Positions 36,038 through 45,758 are shown, counted from the stretch's first letter. The stretch is 64,000 nt of DNA from Microbacterium enclense (GCF_001456955.1 NZ_KQ758472.1:1-64000), one strand, 5' to 3'. Translations and numbers: made by a program. The notes: a model not told the origin generated them from the sequence alone.

Positions 36038-36104
36038 CTTCGACGGGCTCAGCCATCTCCGCCGGGATCCGCAGCCGCAGCCGAAGTCCCTGAGCCCGTC
36101 GAAG
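36038..36104. repeat. Inverted pair of the dispersed CCCTTCGAC repeat
   Basis: CTTCGACGGGCTCAG (36038-36052) and CTGAGCCCGTCGAAG (36090-36104) are perfect 15-bp complements around 37 nt. They are two facing copies of the repeat also found at 5401-5474 and 44062. The hairpin lies 20 nt past the ispE stop codon and could serve as its terminator. Confidence 0.75.
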
Positions 36105-36123
36105 GGACCGGCATCCACCGGGG

Positions 36124-37056
36124 TCAGACGACGCGGGCGCCAGGGACCGGGCCGTGCACGTGCAACGCCACCAGGCCCGCCGCACTCAGTGTCACCTGGA
36201 GGTCGATGGCCGACGCCTCATCGGCCGCGAGGAAGGCCAGGGTCGGACCGGAGCCCGAGACCAGACCGGCGAGCGCGCCGGAGCTCTCGCCGCGTTCGAG
36301 CACGCGCGCCAGGTCGGGGCGCAGGTGCAGAGCCGGCGCCTGCAGGTCGTTGCGCAGCGTCGCGGCCAGCATCTTGGCGTCGCCCTGGCGCAAGGCGTGC
36401 AGCACGTCGGGGTCGACCGCCGGCACGCGCGGCGCCGGGCCGATGTCGACGGCGTGGCGCTCCCGGTGCGCGTCGAGCTCGCCGTAGACGACGGGCGTCG
36501 ACATGCCGACCTCGTTCGGCACGAGCACCCAGTCGAACCGCCCGCGGGCGAGGGCGGGGCTCAACTCGTCGCCACGCCCCGTTCCCACCGCGGTCCCGCC
36601 CATGAGCGCGAAGGGTACGTCGGCCCCGAGGCGGGCAGCCAGACGGGCGAGCTCGCTCGTCGGCATCCCGAGCCCCCACAGCGCGTCGCACGCGACGAGG
36701 GCCGCGGCCGCGTCGGCCGATCCGCCCCCCATACCGCCGGCCACGGGCACCGCCTTGCGGATCGACAGGTGAGCGCCACGGTCGACGCCGGCCGTCTGCG
36801 CGAGCAGTCGGGCGGCGCGGAGCGCGAGGTTGCGGTCGTCGGTGGGGACGCCCTCGACGTCGACGGGACCGCGCGCCGACACCTCGAGCGAGAAGCCGTC
36901 GGCGGGCGTCGCCGTCATCTCTTCGTACAGCGAGACCGCCTGGAACGCCGTGGCGAGTTCGTGGTACCCGTCGTCTTGCACGTCGCCGACCTCGAGGAAG
37001 ACGTTGATCTTCCCCGGTGCGCGGACACGGACGGATGCCGGCGTGTGCGGCGTCAT
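36124..37056 (-). CDS. ispE: 4-diphosphocytidyl-2-C-methyl-D-erythritol kinase
   Basis: The 310-residue GHMP kinase catalyses the ATP-dependent step of the MEP isoprenoid pathway. [12 protein letters not shown] opens the fold, [17 protein letters not shown] is the ATP loop and [11 protein letters not shown] the C-terminal GHMP motif. Length is normal. It usually neighbours rsmA; here two unrelated genes have come between. The 240-bp gap upstream (37057-37296) holds the divergent start region with Stealth, where I see no clear -10 for either gene. Confidence 0.95.
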   Translation of the reverse strand: MTPHTPASVRVRAPGKINVFLEVGDVQDDGYHELATAFQAVSLYEEMTATPADGFSLEVSARGPVDVEGVPTDDRNLALRAARLLAQTAGVDRGAHLSIRKAVPVAGGMGGGSADAAAALVACDALWGLGMPTSELARLAARLGADVPFALMGGTAVGTGRGDELSPALARGRFDWVLVPNEVGMSTPVVYGELDAHRERHAVDIGPAPRVPAVDPDVLHALRQGDAKMLAATLRNDLQAPALHLRPDLARVLERGESSGALAGLVSGSGPTLAFLAADEASAIDLQVTLSAAGLVALHVHGPVPGARVV

Positions 37057-37296
37057 CGTCTCGCCCCTCCCCCCGCGCGCCCGGCGGGACCGGCGTGTGC
37101 GAGACTGATGCTTCGGTCCGCTTCCTCCCGATGCTCGCCTGGCGGTACGGGCAGGTCCGGGCCGGAGCGAGCGATCTGAGTCACTCTTCGACAGTAGCGC
37201 TCCGCTCCCCGACGTTCGCCGCCGTCGCCGAAACGTCTTCGAAACCCCGCAACCGTACGGTGACGGGATCCCGTCCCCTACCCCCGAGGAGGCAGC

Positions 37297-38877
37297 ATGC
37301 GCCCGATGGTCCCCCTGTCGATCGACGCCGACCCCTGGCGCGCCCTGCTTTCACGATCCGACATCCGGATGCACGACGGCATCCTGCACATCGTCGACGA
37401 CACCGCCACCCCGGCCCTCGCCGAGCGCGACGATCTGCTGACCGCCGCCGCCGCGATCGAGGCCGCGGGGGTGCGCGTGCTGCTGGTGCGCGACGCCAAC
37501 CGCCGCCCCAAGCTCGTCGTCGACACCGTCGACGCCGAGGCCGCGATCACCGCGCTGCACGATCCCGACCTGGGGCCGGTCTACCTCAAGGCCCGCGGCG
37601 AAGACCCTGTGCCGGCGCACAGCGTCCACCCCTCCGCCGGTTCTGTGCAGGCCTACGCCGTCTTCCGCCCGCGTACCTCCACCGAGGGGTCCTACCGGTA
37701 CGGCGCGTCGCTCGCTCCGCGCCTCGAACTCTGGCGCTTCGGCGACAAGACGGTCGAAGCCCCGCGCCCCAGCGCCCTCAGCCGCCGCCGGTTCGCCGCG
37801 GCCGACCTCGACCTCGTCGAGGTGGAACGCTACGGGCGCCGCTGGACGACCATCTCGGGCATGTTCGATCCGCACCCGAACGAGTTCACCGCCGATGTCG
37901 ACATGGTGTTCTCGTGGGTCGACGGCTCGTCGAGCGAGTTCCAGCGTCAGCGTGCTGCGCGCATGAAGGGGTACGTCGTCGGCGACGGCGACGACAACGC
38001 CGCCCGGTACCGCCAGGTCGACGAGCTGCGCTACGCGCTGCGGAGCGTCCACATGTACGCCCCGTGGGTGCGCCGCATCTTCATCGCGACCGACTCCCCC
38101 ACCCCCGAGTGGCTCGCCGATCACCCCAAGGTCACGATCGTGCGCAGCGAGGAGTTCTTCGCCGATCCCTCGGTGCTGCCCACGCACAACTCGCACGCCG
38201 TCGAGGCGCAGCTGCACCGCATCCCCGGTCTCGCCGAGCACTTCCTCTACAGCAACGACGACATGTTCTTCGGCCGGCCCGTGACCCCCGAGCTGTTCTT
38301 CAGCGGCGGTGGCGTGAGCCGTTTCGTCGAGAGCGGCGTGCGCATCGGCAGCGGCCCTGCGCACGTCGAGCGCTCCGGCCATGACAACGGTCTGCGCGTC
38401 AACCGCGCGCTGCTGAAGGAGCGCTTCGGGCGGGTCATCACGCTCGATCTCGAACACTGCGCGACGCCGCTGCGCCGTTCGGTGGCCTTCGAGCTCGAGC
38501 GGGAGTTCGCCGACGATTACGCCCGGACCGCCGCGAGCCGGTTCCGCTCGGCGACCGACATCTCGGTCACCAACAGCCTCTACCACTACTACGCGCTGGC
38601 GACCGGACGCGCGATCGTGACGACCGAGCCGCGCACCCGCTACGTGCAGACCACGCAGCTCGACTCGCTGCGCACCATGGAGCGCCTCGTCTCGCGTCGT
38701 GACACCGACATGTTCTGCCTCAACGACGGCAGCGTTCCCGAGATCCCCGAAGAGGTCCGGGTTCCAGCCCTCCGCGCGTGCCTCGAGCGGTACTTCCCCG
38801 TCGCGGCGCCATGGGAGAAGCCGGCGCTCAGCGCAGGATCGGCAGCGGCGTCGTCGGCGGCGACACCCGTCCGCTGA
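37297..38877 (+). CDS. Stealth-family sugar-phosphate transferase
   Basis: The 526-residue protein matches the Stealth family, which transfers sugar-1-phosphate units during capsule or surface-polymer synthesis. The conserved regions are in order: [17 protein letters not shown] (about 202-218), [29 protein letters not shown] (about 238-266), [30 protein letters not shown] (about 290-320) and a C-terminal HYY/CLNDG part. ATG 37297 follows AGGAGG. It is alone, without other polymer genes. Its last 50 bp overlap the convergent gene at 38828. Confidence 0.92.
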   Translation: MRPMVPLSIDADPWRALLSRSDIRMHDGILHIVDDTATPALAERDDLLTAAAAIEAAGVRVLLVRDANRRPKLVVDTVDAEAAITALHDPDLGPVYLKARGEDPVPAHSVHPSAGSVQAYAVFRPRTSTEGSYRYGASLAPRLELWRFGDKTVEAPRPSALSRRRFAAADLDLVEVERYGRRWTTISGMFDPHPNEFTADVDMVFSWVDGSSSEFQRQRAARMKGYVVGDGDDNAARYRQVDELRYALRSVHMYAPWVRRIFIATDSPTPEWLADHPKVTIVRSEEFFADPSVLPTHNSHAVEAQLHRIPGLAEHFLYSNDDMFFGRPVTPELFFSGGGVSRFVESGVRIGSGPAHVERSGHDNGLRVNRALLKERFGRVITLDLEHCATPLRRSVAFELEREFADDYARTAASRFRSATDISVTNSLYHYYALATGRAIVTTEPRTRYVQTTQLDSLRTMERLVSRRDTDMFCLNDGSVPEIPEEVRVPALRACLERYFPVAAPWEKPALSAGSAAASSAATPVR

Positions 38878-39763
38878 GTTCGCGGGCGGTCGGCACGACC
38901 AGCCCGGCCTCACGCAGACGTCGCTGCGACTCGGCGGCATCCACGTACTGCAGGGCCTCGGCGGCACCGAGGGGCACGACCGAGTGCACGACCGTCTCGT
39001 CGTACACGTGCACGATGTTGAATCCCTGGGCCGCGTCCTGCGGGCGCGTGCCGCCCACCGGCACCATGAGGTCTTGCGTGTAGCAGGTGGCGGATGCCAC
39101 GGAGACCGGGATGCCGGCGAAGGTGGCGAACGTCGAGTAGTGCAGGTGACCGGCGAGGATCGCGCGCACGTCGGTGCCGCGCAGCACTGCGGCGAGGCTG
39201 CGTTGGTCGCGCAGCTCGACCGACGCCGCCAGATCGAGCACGCTCGGCACGGGCGGGTGGTGCATCGCGAGGATCGTGCCGAGAGGGGCGGGAGTGGCGA
39301 GCACGTCGGCGAGCCACGCCAACTGCTCGGCGGTGACCTCGCCGTGGTGCGCGCCCGGCACCGAGGTGTCGAGGGTGACGATGCGCAGGCCGTCGAACTC
39401 ATCGACCCGGTCGACCGGTGCCGTGGGATCGGCGTCGTCGCCGGGCAGCAGGCTCGCGCGGAAGGCGGTGCGGTCGTCGTGATTGCCCATCACCCACACG
39501 ACGCGCGTGGCGAGGCGTTCGGCGAGTGGCTCGACCAGGGCGCGCACACGCTCGTAGGCGTCGGTCTCACCGAAGTCGGCCAGGTCGCCGGTGAAGACCA
39601 GCGCGTTCGGCCGGATGCCGGACCCCTCGATCGCCGCGACCGCGCGGGCGAGGTAGGCCTCGGAGTCGACGTCGTCGTAGAGCGGGGTGCCGCCGGCACG
39701 CAGGTGGGTGTCGCTCAGGTGCAGCAGCACGCGTTCGGCGCGGGGGTATTCGGAGTAGCGCAT
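38828..39763 (-). CDS. Metallophosphoesterase, Icc/CpdA-like
   Basis: The 311-residue enzyme has the calcineurin-like metal-binding motifs in order: SDTHL (about 17-21), [18 protein letters not shown] and GHLHYS. The nearest well-known group is class III cyclic-nucleotide phosphodiesterases, so cAMP hydrolysis is plausible but not certain. ATG 39763 has AGAGGA at 7 nt. Its 3' end overlaps the Stealth gene by 50 bp on the opposite strand. Confidence 0.88.
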   Translation of the reverse strand: MRYSEYPRAERVLLHLSDTHLRAGGTPLYDDVDSEAYLARAVAAIEGSGIRPNALVFTGDLADFGETDAYERVRALVEPLAERLATRVVWVMGNHDDRTAFRASLLPGDDADPTAPVDRVDEFDGLRIVTLDTSVPGAHHGEVTAEQLAWLADVLATPAPLGTILAMHHPPVPSVLDLAASVELRDQRSLAAVLRGTDVRAILAGHLHYSTFATFAGIPVSVASATCYTQDLMVPVGGTRPQDAAQGFNIVHVYDETVVHSVVPLGAAEALQYVDAAESQRRLREAGLVVPTARELSGRVSPPTTPLPILR

Positions 39764-40090
39764 CTCGAGTTCCTCTCGGGCCGTCGGGTGCGGCCTCGTC
39801 ACCGGCGTGATGCTCCCGGTGCCTCGAAATGTTACAGACGTGTTTCGCGAACGCGTGATGAACACGTCGAGAATTCACCCAGACGCGTCATCCTCGGTAA
39901 CGCGGGCTCCCTCCGGCCTCGACCTCGGCAACGGCGCGGCGCGGCGACGGACTCCCCGGCGAGCACAACGGCGGGAATCCTGCCCGACACGCCGCCGCCG
40001 CGGCTCCCCGGACGGCGCGCCGCCCGAAATCTCCGCAGTTGCGCACCGGCACGCGGCCCTGCAGCGCCGGCGGCGGTGCCGAGCGGCGCG
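39764..40090. other. 327-bp gap with one inverted repeat
   Basis: GACGTGTT (39837-39844) and AACACGTC (39861-39868) form a perfect 8-bp inverted repeat with 16 nt between. It lies just upstream of a candidate -10 TAACAT (minus strand, 39834-39829) for the phosphoesterase. It may be a regulator site. The remaining 39870-40090 is GC-rich with no gene, promoter or clear hairpin. Confidence 0.5.
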
Positions 40091-40930
40091 TCAGAGGGCG
40101 GCGATACGGGCGTAGTCGTCGACGGTCAGCTGCTCCCCGCGCAGCGTCGGGTCGACACCGGCCTTCTCGAGCACCGCCGACGCGTCGGCAGCGGTGCCGC
40201 CGAGAACGCCGGACAACGCCTGCCGCAGCATCTTGCGGCGCTGCTGGAATGCGGCATCCACGATCTGGAAGGTGCGGAGACGGTGCTCCTCGGTCCCGCG
40301 AGGCTCGGCATCCCGATCGAAGCCGACGAGCACACTGTCGACGTTCGGGACCGGCCAGAACACCTGCCGCGAGACCGTGCCCGCCAGACGCCACGACCCG
40401 TACCACGCAGCCTTCACGCTCGGGGCGCCGTAGATCTTCGAACCGGAAGGCGCGGCGAGGCGCTCCCCCACCTCGGCCTGCACCATCACGACGCCGCGCT
40501 GCAGGTATGAGAAGGTCTCGAGGAAGTGCAGCAGCACCGGCACCGAGACGTTGTACGGCAGGTTCGCCACCAGCACGCTCGGTTCGCCCGGCAGCGTGTC
40601 GACGCGCAACGCGTCGGCGCCGATCACCGTCAGGCGACCATCGGGCACGTCGTGGGCGGCGGCAGTGGCGGGCAGTCGCTCGGCGAGACGGTGATCGATC
40701 TCGACCGCGACGACCGACGCCCCCGTCTCGAGGATCGCGAGCGTGAGGGATCCGAGGCCCGGACCGATCTCGACGACCCGGTCGGATGCCGTGACACGCG
40801 CGGCCTGCACGATCTTGCGGACCGTGTTGGCGTCGACGACGAAGTTCTGCCCCAGCTTCTTGGTGGGGGTGACGTCGAGGTCGGCGGCGAGCCGACGGAT
40901 CTCGGCGGCACCGAGCAGGGAAACGGGCAT
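40091..40930 (-). CDS. rsmA: 16S rRNA (adenine1518/1519-N6)-dimethyltransferase RsmA
   Basis: The 279-residue SAM-dependent enzyme dimethylates two adenines in helix 45 of 16S rRNA. KKLGQNFVVDANTV, the SAM motif VVEIGPGLGSLTLAIL and catalytic NLPYNVSVPVLL are visible, and VFWPVPNVDSVLV is typical. TACAGT (40942-40937, minus strand) ends 6 nt before ATG 40930 with no ribosome site, consistent with a leaderless mRNA. Confidence 0.96.
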   Translation of the reverse strand: MPVSLLGAAEIRRLAADLDVTPTKKLGQNFVVDANTVRKIVQAARVTASDRVVEIGPGLGSLTLAILETGASVVAVEIDHRLAERLPATAAAHDVPDGRLTVIGADALRVDTLPGEPSVLVANLPYNVSVPVLLHFLETFSYLQRGVVMVQAEVGERLAAPSGSKIYGAPSVKAAWYGSWRLAGTVSRQVFWPVPNVDSVLVGFDRDAEPRGTEEHRLRTFQIVDAAFQQRRKMLRQALSGVLGGTAADASAVLEKAGVDPTLRGEQLTVDDYARIAAL

Positions 40931-40996
40931 TGTTCCACTGTAGTCAGGGCGCCGCCAGAACCCTTCCCGCGCGTGAGCCGGGAGTAGCGTAGGTGG
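40931..40996. promoter_or_regulatory. Divergent leaderless promoters of rsmA and the sugar MFS gene
   Basis: TACAGT on the minus strand (40942-40937) is 6 nt from the rsmA ATG, and TAGCGT on the plus strand (40985-40990) is 6 nt from GTG 40997. Both hexamers fit TANNNT, and neither start has a Shine-Dalgarno. Confidence 0.55.
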
Positions 40997-42457
40997 GTGA
41001 GTCAGACGCAGTCCATTCCCTCAAACGCCTTCACGCTCCGAAGCCCCTACGGGCGACGAGCGATCGGGCTCTCCGTCGCCGCCGCCGTGGGCGGGTTCCT
41101 GTTCGGGTTCGACTCCTCCGTGATCAACGGCGCCGTCGACGCCGTCGAGAGCAACTTCGAGCTGACGCAGGTGCTCACCGGTTTCGTCGTCGCCGTGGCG
41201 CTGCTCGGCTGCGCGGTCGGCGCGGTCGTCGCCGGCGCGTTGTCGGACCGCTGGGGCCGCCTCAAGGTCATGCTGCTGGGCGCCGTGCTGTTCTTCGTCT
41301 CGTCGATCGGCGCCGCGCTGACCTTCAGCGTGCCCGACCTCATCCTGTGGCGCGTGATGAGCGGCCTCGGTATCGGCATCGCCTCGGTCGTCGCCCCCGC
41401 CTACATCGCCGAGGTCGCCCCGCGTCAGATCCGCGGCTCGCTCGCCTCGCTGCAGCAGCTCGCGATCACGCTCGGCATCTTCGGCGCGCTGCTCTCCGAC
41501 GCGGTGCTGGCCAACAGCGCCGGCGGCGCTGCGAACGAGCTGTGGCTCGGCATGGAGGCCTGGCGCTGGATGTTCCTCGTCGGCGTCGTGCCGGCGGCGG
41601 TGTACGGCATCCTGTCGTTCACCGTTCCGGAATCACCGCGCTTCCTGCTGGCGAAGGGCAAGGTCGACGAGGCCCGCGCGATCTTCGCCCGGCTGGTGCC
41701 CCCGGCCGACCTCGAGAAGACGATGAAAGACCTGCGGCAGGCGATCGAGACCGACCGCAAGAACGCGAACGTCTCGCTGCGCGGACCGGTGCTCGGCCTT
41801 CAGCGCATCGTCTGGATCGGCATCATCCTGTCGGCGTTCCAGCAGTTCGTCGGCATCAACGTGATCTTCTACTACTCGACGACCCTCTGGAAGGCCGTCG
41901 GTTTCCAGGAGAGCGATTCGCTGCTCATCTCGGTGATCACCTCGGTGACCAACGTCCTGGTGACGCTCGTGGCGATCTTCCTGGTCGACCGGGTGGGCCG
42001 CAAGCCCATCCTGCTGACCGGTTCGGTGCTGATGACCGTGTCGCTGGCGGCGATGGCTCTGTCGTTCACGTTCGCGCAGGGTAGCGGCGACGACGTCTCG
42101 CTTCCGGCCCCGTGGGGCACGATCGCGCTGATCGCCGCCAACCTGTTCGTGGTCGGCTTCGGCGCGTCGTGGGGCCCGCTGGTCTGGGTGCTGCTTGGCG
42201 AGATCTTCCCCAGCCGCATCCGTGGAAAGGCACTCGGAGTCGCCGCGGGCGCGCAGTGGATCGCCAACTTCGCCATCACGGTGTCGTTCCCGGCGATGTC
42301 GAGCTGGTCGCTGCCGCTCACCTACGGCATGTACGCCCTGTTCGCGGCCCTGTCGTTCTTCTACGTCGCGTTCCGCATCCCCGAGACCAAGGGCATGGAG
42401 CTCGAGCAGACCGAGACCCTGTTCGTCGACAAGCCGAAGGCCAGGGCGAAGGCCTAA
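40997..42457 (+). CDS. Sugar:H+ symporter, MFS sugar-porter family
   Basis: The 486-residue transporter has twelve membrane segments and sugar-porter signatures: FGFDSSVINGA, DRWGRLKVM, PESPRFLLAKGK, QQFVGINVIFYYST, DRVGRKPILL and FRIPETKGMELE. These resemble XylE/GalP/AraE-type importers of pentoses or hexoses. GTG 40997 follows TAGCGT by 6 nt. No metabolic genes for a specific sugar are adjacent, so the substrate is open. Confidence 0.93.
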   Translation: MSQTQSIPSNAFTLRSPYGRRAIGLSVAAAVGGFLFGFDSSVINGAVDAVESNFELTQVLTGFVVAVALLGCAVGAVVAGALSDRWGRLKVMLLGAVLFFVSSIGAALTFSVPDLILWRVMSGLGIGIASVVAPAYIAEVAPRQIRGSLASLQQLAITLGIFGALLSDAVLANSAGGAANELWLGMEAWRWMFLVGVVPAAVYGILSFTVPESPRFLLAKGKVDEARAIFARLVPPADLEKTMKDLRQAIETDRKNANVSLRGPVLGLQRIVWIGIILSAFQQFVGINVIFYYSTTLWKAVGFQESDSLLISVITSVTNVLVTLVAIFLVDRVGRKPILLTGSVLMTVSLAAMALSFTFAQGSGDDVSLPAPWGTIALIAANLFVVGFGASWGPLVWVLLGEIFPSRIRGKALGVAAGAQWIANFAITVSFPAMSSWSLPLTYGMYALFAALSFFYVAFRIPETKGMELEQTETLFVDKPKARAKA

Positions 42458-42520
42458 CGGATGCCACGAGGCCGGCGCCCCGCGGGGTGCCGGCCTCTCG
42501 CGTGTCGGCGTGGACCCGGC

Positions 42521-43058
42521 GCGCGCGCAAACTCCGCTACGTGCACAACCTCAGCGGCATCCGAGGCCACGCGACGGAGGATGCGCACATCACGGAGGCT
42601 ATGCACGCGGCACCCCAGCCCTCCCGGCGCGCGCGCGAACTCCGCTACGTGCACAACCTCAGCGGCATCCGAGGCCACGCGACGGAGAATGCGCACATCG
42701 CGGAGGCTATGCACGCGACACCCCAGCCCGCCCGCCGCGCGCGCAAACTCCGCTATGTGCACAATGTCAGCGGCATCCGGGGCCGCGCGACGGAGGATGC
42801 GCACATCACGGAGGCTATGCACGCGGCACCCCAGCCCTCCCGGCGCGCGCGCGAACTCCGCTACGTGCACAACCTCAGCGGCATCCGGGCCGCGCGACGG
42901 AGAATGCGCACATCACGGAGGCTATGCACGCCGCACCCCAGCCCGCCCGGCGCGCGCGCAAACTCCGCTACGCGCACAACCTCAGCGGCATCCGAGGCCA
43001 CGCGACGGAGAATGCGCACATCGCGGAGGCTATGCACGCGACACCCCAGCCCGCCCGC
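42521..43058. repeat. Tandem array of five 107-108-bp units
   Basis: Equivalent points at 42531, 42639, 42747, 42855 and 42962 give periods of 108, 108, 108 and 107. Each unit reads ACTCCGCTACGTGCACAACC ... TGCGCACATCACGGAGGCTA, with CTCCG and GTGC in the left arm pairing with GCAC and CGGAG in the right arm over a span of 66 nt. Units alternate in small differences (GAGGATG/GAGAATG, CAAACT/CGAACT), so it grew partly by duplicating a pair. It fills most of 42458-43113 between convergent genes; no gene there is credible. Confidence 0.85.
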
Positions 43059-43113
43059 GACCTCAGCGATAGGCGCGGCGGCATCCGCCCGGTCGGAGCT
43101 GCGGGCGCGCAGG

Positions 43114-44181
43114 TCAGTCGTCGAAGGTGCCGTAGACCCGCAACGTGTTCTCGGCGACCTGGGCGCCGAGCTCGTCGGCGTCCATCCCGCGTTCGGCCGC
43201 GAGGAAGCGCAGCGTCACGGGGATCAGGTAGGGCGCGTTCGGGCGGCCGCGGTAGGGCGCCGGGGTGAGGAACGGCGCGTCGGTCTCGACGAGGATGCGC
43301 TCGAGCGGCGTCACCGCGAGGGCGTCGCGCAGGTTCTGCGCGTTCTTGAACGTGACGTTGCCCGCGAACGAGAGGTAGTACCCGCGGTCGGCGGCGATGC
43401 GTGCCATGTCGGCATCGCCCGAGAAGCAGTGGAACACCGTCTTCTCGGGCGCACCGACGCGCTCGAGCGTCTCGAGCACCGCGTCGTGGGCGTCGCGATC
43501 GTGGATCTGCATAGCGATGCCGTGCTTCTTGGCCAGCGCGATGTGCGCCTCGAACGAGCGCATCTGCGCCGGGATGCCATCGGCCTCGGTGCGGAAGAAG
43601 TCGAGGCCCGTCTCGCCGATCGCCCGCACGCGCGGCTCGGCGGCGAGGTCGTCGATCACCGCGATCGCGGCATCCAACTCCCCTGCACGCTCGTACACCG
43701 GCGCCTCGTTGGGGTGGATGGCCACCGCCGCGAGCACGCGCGGGTGCGAACGCGCCGCCCATGCCGACCACCGTGAGGAATCGATGTCGCCACCGGCCTG
43801 CACGACCCCGTGCACACCGACCGCCAAAGCCCGCTCGAGCTGCTCGTCGAGCGACAGACCGGTCTCGCCGTCCTCGATCTCGAGGTGCGTGTGATTGTCG
43901 TAGACCGGGATGCCGAGGGGCTCCGGCGCCGGCGGATAGCTCACGTCGCGGCGGCCATCGACGGAGCGCTCGCGCACGTACTGGCTCGGGTCGGTGCCGT
44001 CGATCGTGCCGCGGGGGCGCTCGACCGGGGTGGAGCCGGCGGCCGCGGCGCGGGGGGCGGACCCTTCGACAGGCTCAGGGGCCGCCGTGGGCTCGGGGGC
44101 CGCCGCGGGCTCAGGAGCCGCCGCGGGCTCAGGGGCCGCCGCGGGCTCGGGGGCAGCCGAGGCGCCGGGCACGGCCGTCAC
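43114..44181 (-). CDS. tatD: TatD-family metal-dependent DNase with low-complexity extension
   Basis: The 355-residue protein ends in a TatD domain (about 90-353): DNHTHLE, AIHPNE, GETGLDFFR, HDRDAHDAVLE, HCFSG, ETDAPFLTP. Such proteins are metal-dependent 3'-5' exonucleases. GTG 44181 overlaps the metG stop (GTGA). Residues 8-50 are AAPEP repeats ending in PEPVEGS, produced by a dispersed DNA repeat and an 18-bp minisatellite. The sequence that looks conserved resumes near DPSQYVRER (about 64-72). Confidence 0.92.
   Translation of the reverse strand: MTAVPGASAAPEPAAAPEPAAAPEPAAAPEPTAAPEPVEGSAPRAAAAGSTPVERPRGTIDGTDPSQYVRERSVDGRRDVSYPPAPEPLGIPVYDNHTHLEIEDGETGLSLDEQLERALAVGVHGVVQAGGDIDSSRWSAWAARSHPRVLAAVAIHPNEAPVYERAGELDAAIAVIDDLAAEPRVRAIGETGLDFFRTEADGIPAQMRSFEAHIALAKKHGIAMQIHDRDAHDAVLETLERVGAPEKTVFHCFSGDADMARIAADRGYYLSFAGNVTFKNAQNLRDALAVTPLERILVETDAPFLTPAPYRGRPNAPYLIPVTLRFLAAERGMDADELGAQVAENTLRVYGTFDD
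44062..44151. repeat. Dispersed repeat plus 18-bp minisatellite inside tatD
   Basis: CCCTTCGACAGGCTCAGG (44062-44079) is a copy of the dispersed repeat; read on the coding strand it gives PEPVEG. It is followed by four 18-bp units (44080-44151) of the form GGCCGCCGCGGGCTCAGG, encoding AAPEP-type peptide. The unit's last eight bases GGCTCAGG equal the end of the dispersed repeat, so the minisatellite may have grown from it. Confidence 0.8.
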
Positions 44182-45752
44182 GCCTGCTCGACGCGGGGGA
44201 AGAGCGGGCTGAGGGCCTGCACCGTCGAGCCGGGGCGCAGGACGCCCCATGCTCCGGCCTCGCGCAGCGGCTGGTCCTGCAGACGGCCCAGGCTCTCGGC
44301 CGCGCCGAGCGCGTGCCACAGCTTCTCGGTCGAGGCTGGCATGACCGGCGACAGCAGCACCGCGAGGGCACGCAGCCCCTCGGCCGCGGTGTACAGCACC
44401 GTGCCGAGACGCTCGCGCGTCGCCTCGTCTTTCGCCAGCGCCCACGGCTCGTTCTCGGTGATGTAGCCGTTCAGGGCGTCGACGATCGTCCAGATCGCGG
44501 CGATCGCCTCGTCGATGCGGAAGCGCTCGACGGCCGCGTCGGCATTCGCCGCGGCATCCGCCACGATCCTCTGGATCGACAGGTCGCCCTCGGTGTACGC
44601 GCCGGGCTCCGGCACGACGCCCTCGAAGTACTTCGCGATCATCGCGACGGAACGGGATGCCAGGTTGCCGAAGCCGTTGGCGAGCTCGGCCTGGTAGCGG
44701 GCCGAGAGGTCTTCCCACGAGAAGGAGCCGTCTTGACCGAAGGCGATCGCCGACAGGAAGTAGAAGCGGTACGCGTCGGAGCCGAAGACGTCGGTGATCT
44801 CGGTCGGCGCGATGCCGGTGAGCTTCGACTTCGACATCTTCTCGCCGCCCACGAGCAGCCAGCCGTGCGCGAAGACGCCGCGCGGCACGTCGAGGCCCGC
44901 GGCCATGAGCATGGCCGGCCAGATGACGGCGTGGAACCGCAGGATGTCCTTGCCGACCACGTGGAACGCGGGCCACCGGCGCGCGAACTGCTCGGGGTCG
45001 GTGCCGTAGCCGACGGCGGTGGCGTAGTTCAGCAGCGCGTCGACCCACACGTAGATGACATGCGAGGAGTCCCAGGGCACCGTGATGCCCCAGTCGAACG
45101 CCGACCGCGAGATCGACAGGTCTTTCAGGCCGCTGCGCACGAACGAGACGACCTCGTTGCGCGCCGACTCGGGCCGCACGAAATCGGGCTCGGTCTTGTA
45201 GAGCTCGAGCAGCCTGTCTTGGAACTCGCTGAGCTTGAAGAAGTAGTTCTTCTCCTGCAGCAGCTCGAGGGGCTTGGAGTGGATCGCGCACACCTTGAGG
45301 CCCTCGAAGGGACCCGTGCCGTCGACGATCTCGGCCTCGGGCTTGAACTCCTCGCAGCCGACGCAGTACAGCGCCTCGTACTCGCCCGCGTAGATGTAGC
45401 CGCGGTCCAACAGCGCCTGCACGAACTGCTGCACGCGCTCCTCGTGGCGCGGCTGGGTCGTGCGGATGAAGTCGTCGTTGGCGACGTCGAGCGTCTCGAG
45501 CAGGGGGAACCACGACTCGGTGACGAGCTTGTCGACCCACTCCTGCGGCGTCACGCCGTTGGCGGCGGCCGCGCGCAGCATCTTCTGCCCGTGCTCGTCG
45601 GTGCCGGTCAGCATCCAGGTGTCGTCACCCGACTGGCGGTGCCAGCGCGCGAGCGTGTCGACGGCGACGGTCGTGTACCCGTGCCCGATGTGGGGCAGAT
45701 CGCTGGGGTAGTAGATCGGCGTCGTGATGTAGAAGGATCGGCCGGAAGTCAC
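44178..45752 (-). CDS. metG: Methionyl-tRNA synthetase
   Basis: The 524-residue class I synthetase charges tRNA-Met. It has the HIGH box at 21-24, the CVGCEEF zinc-knuckle remnant in the connective domain, KMSKS in GEKMSKSKLTG and a helical anticodon-binding domain. Length fits the short single-zinc form without the C-terminal dimerisation domain. GTG 45752 has no ribosome site; TAGAAT ends 6 nt upstream (45764-45759, minus strand). tatD overlaps its stop codon. Confidence 0.97.
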   Translation of the reverse strand: MTSGRSFYITTPIYYPSDLPHIGHGYTTVAVDTLARWHRQSGDDTWMLTGTDEHGQKMLRAAAANGVTPQEWVDKLVTESWFPLLETLDVANDDFIRTTQPRHEERVQQFVQALLDRGYIYAGEYEALYCVGCEEFKPEAEIVDGTGPFEGLKVCAIHSKPLELLQEKNYFFKLSEFQDRLLELYKTEPDFVRPESARNEVVSFVRSGLKDLSISRSAFDWGITVPWDSSHVIYVWVDALLNYATAVGYGTDPEQFARRWPAFHVVGKDILRFHAVIWPAMLMAAGLDVPRGVFAHGWLLVGGEKMSKSKLTGIAPTEITDVFGSDAYRFYFLSAIAFGQDGSFSWEDLSARYQAELANGFGNLASRSVAMIAKYFEGVVPEPGAYTEGDLSIQRIVADAAANADAAVERFRIDEAIAAIWTIVDALNGYITENEPWALAKDEATRERLGTVLYTAAEGLRALAVLLSPVMPASTEKLWHALGAAESLGRLQDQPLREAGAWGVLRPGSTVQALSPLFPRVEQA

Positions 45753-45758
45753 TGAAGG

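Noticed and set aside
37297-38877. Horizontally acquired capsule island around the Stealth gene
   Set aside because: Base composition and codon use match the neighbours and no other polymer or mobility genes are present.
42195-43268. Open frames running through the 108-bp array
   Set aside because: All three forward frames and one reverse frame are open, the sugar-porter gene already ends at 42457, and the peptides are repeat translations.
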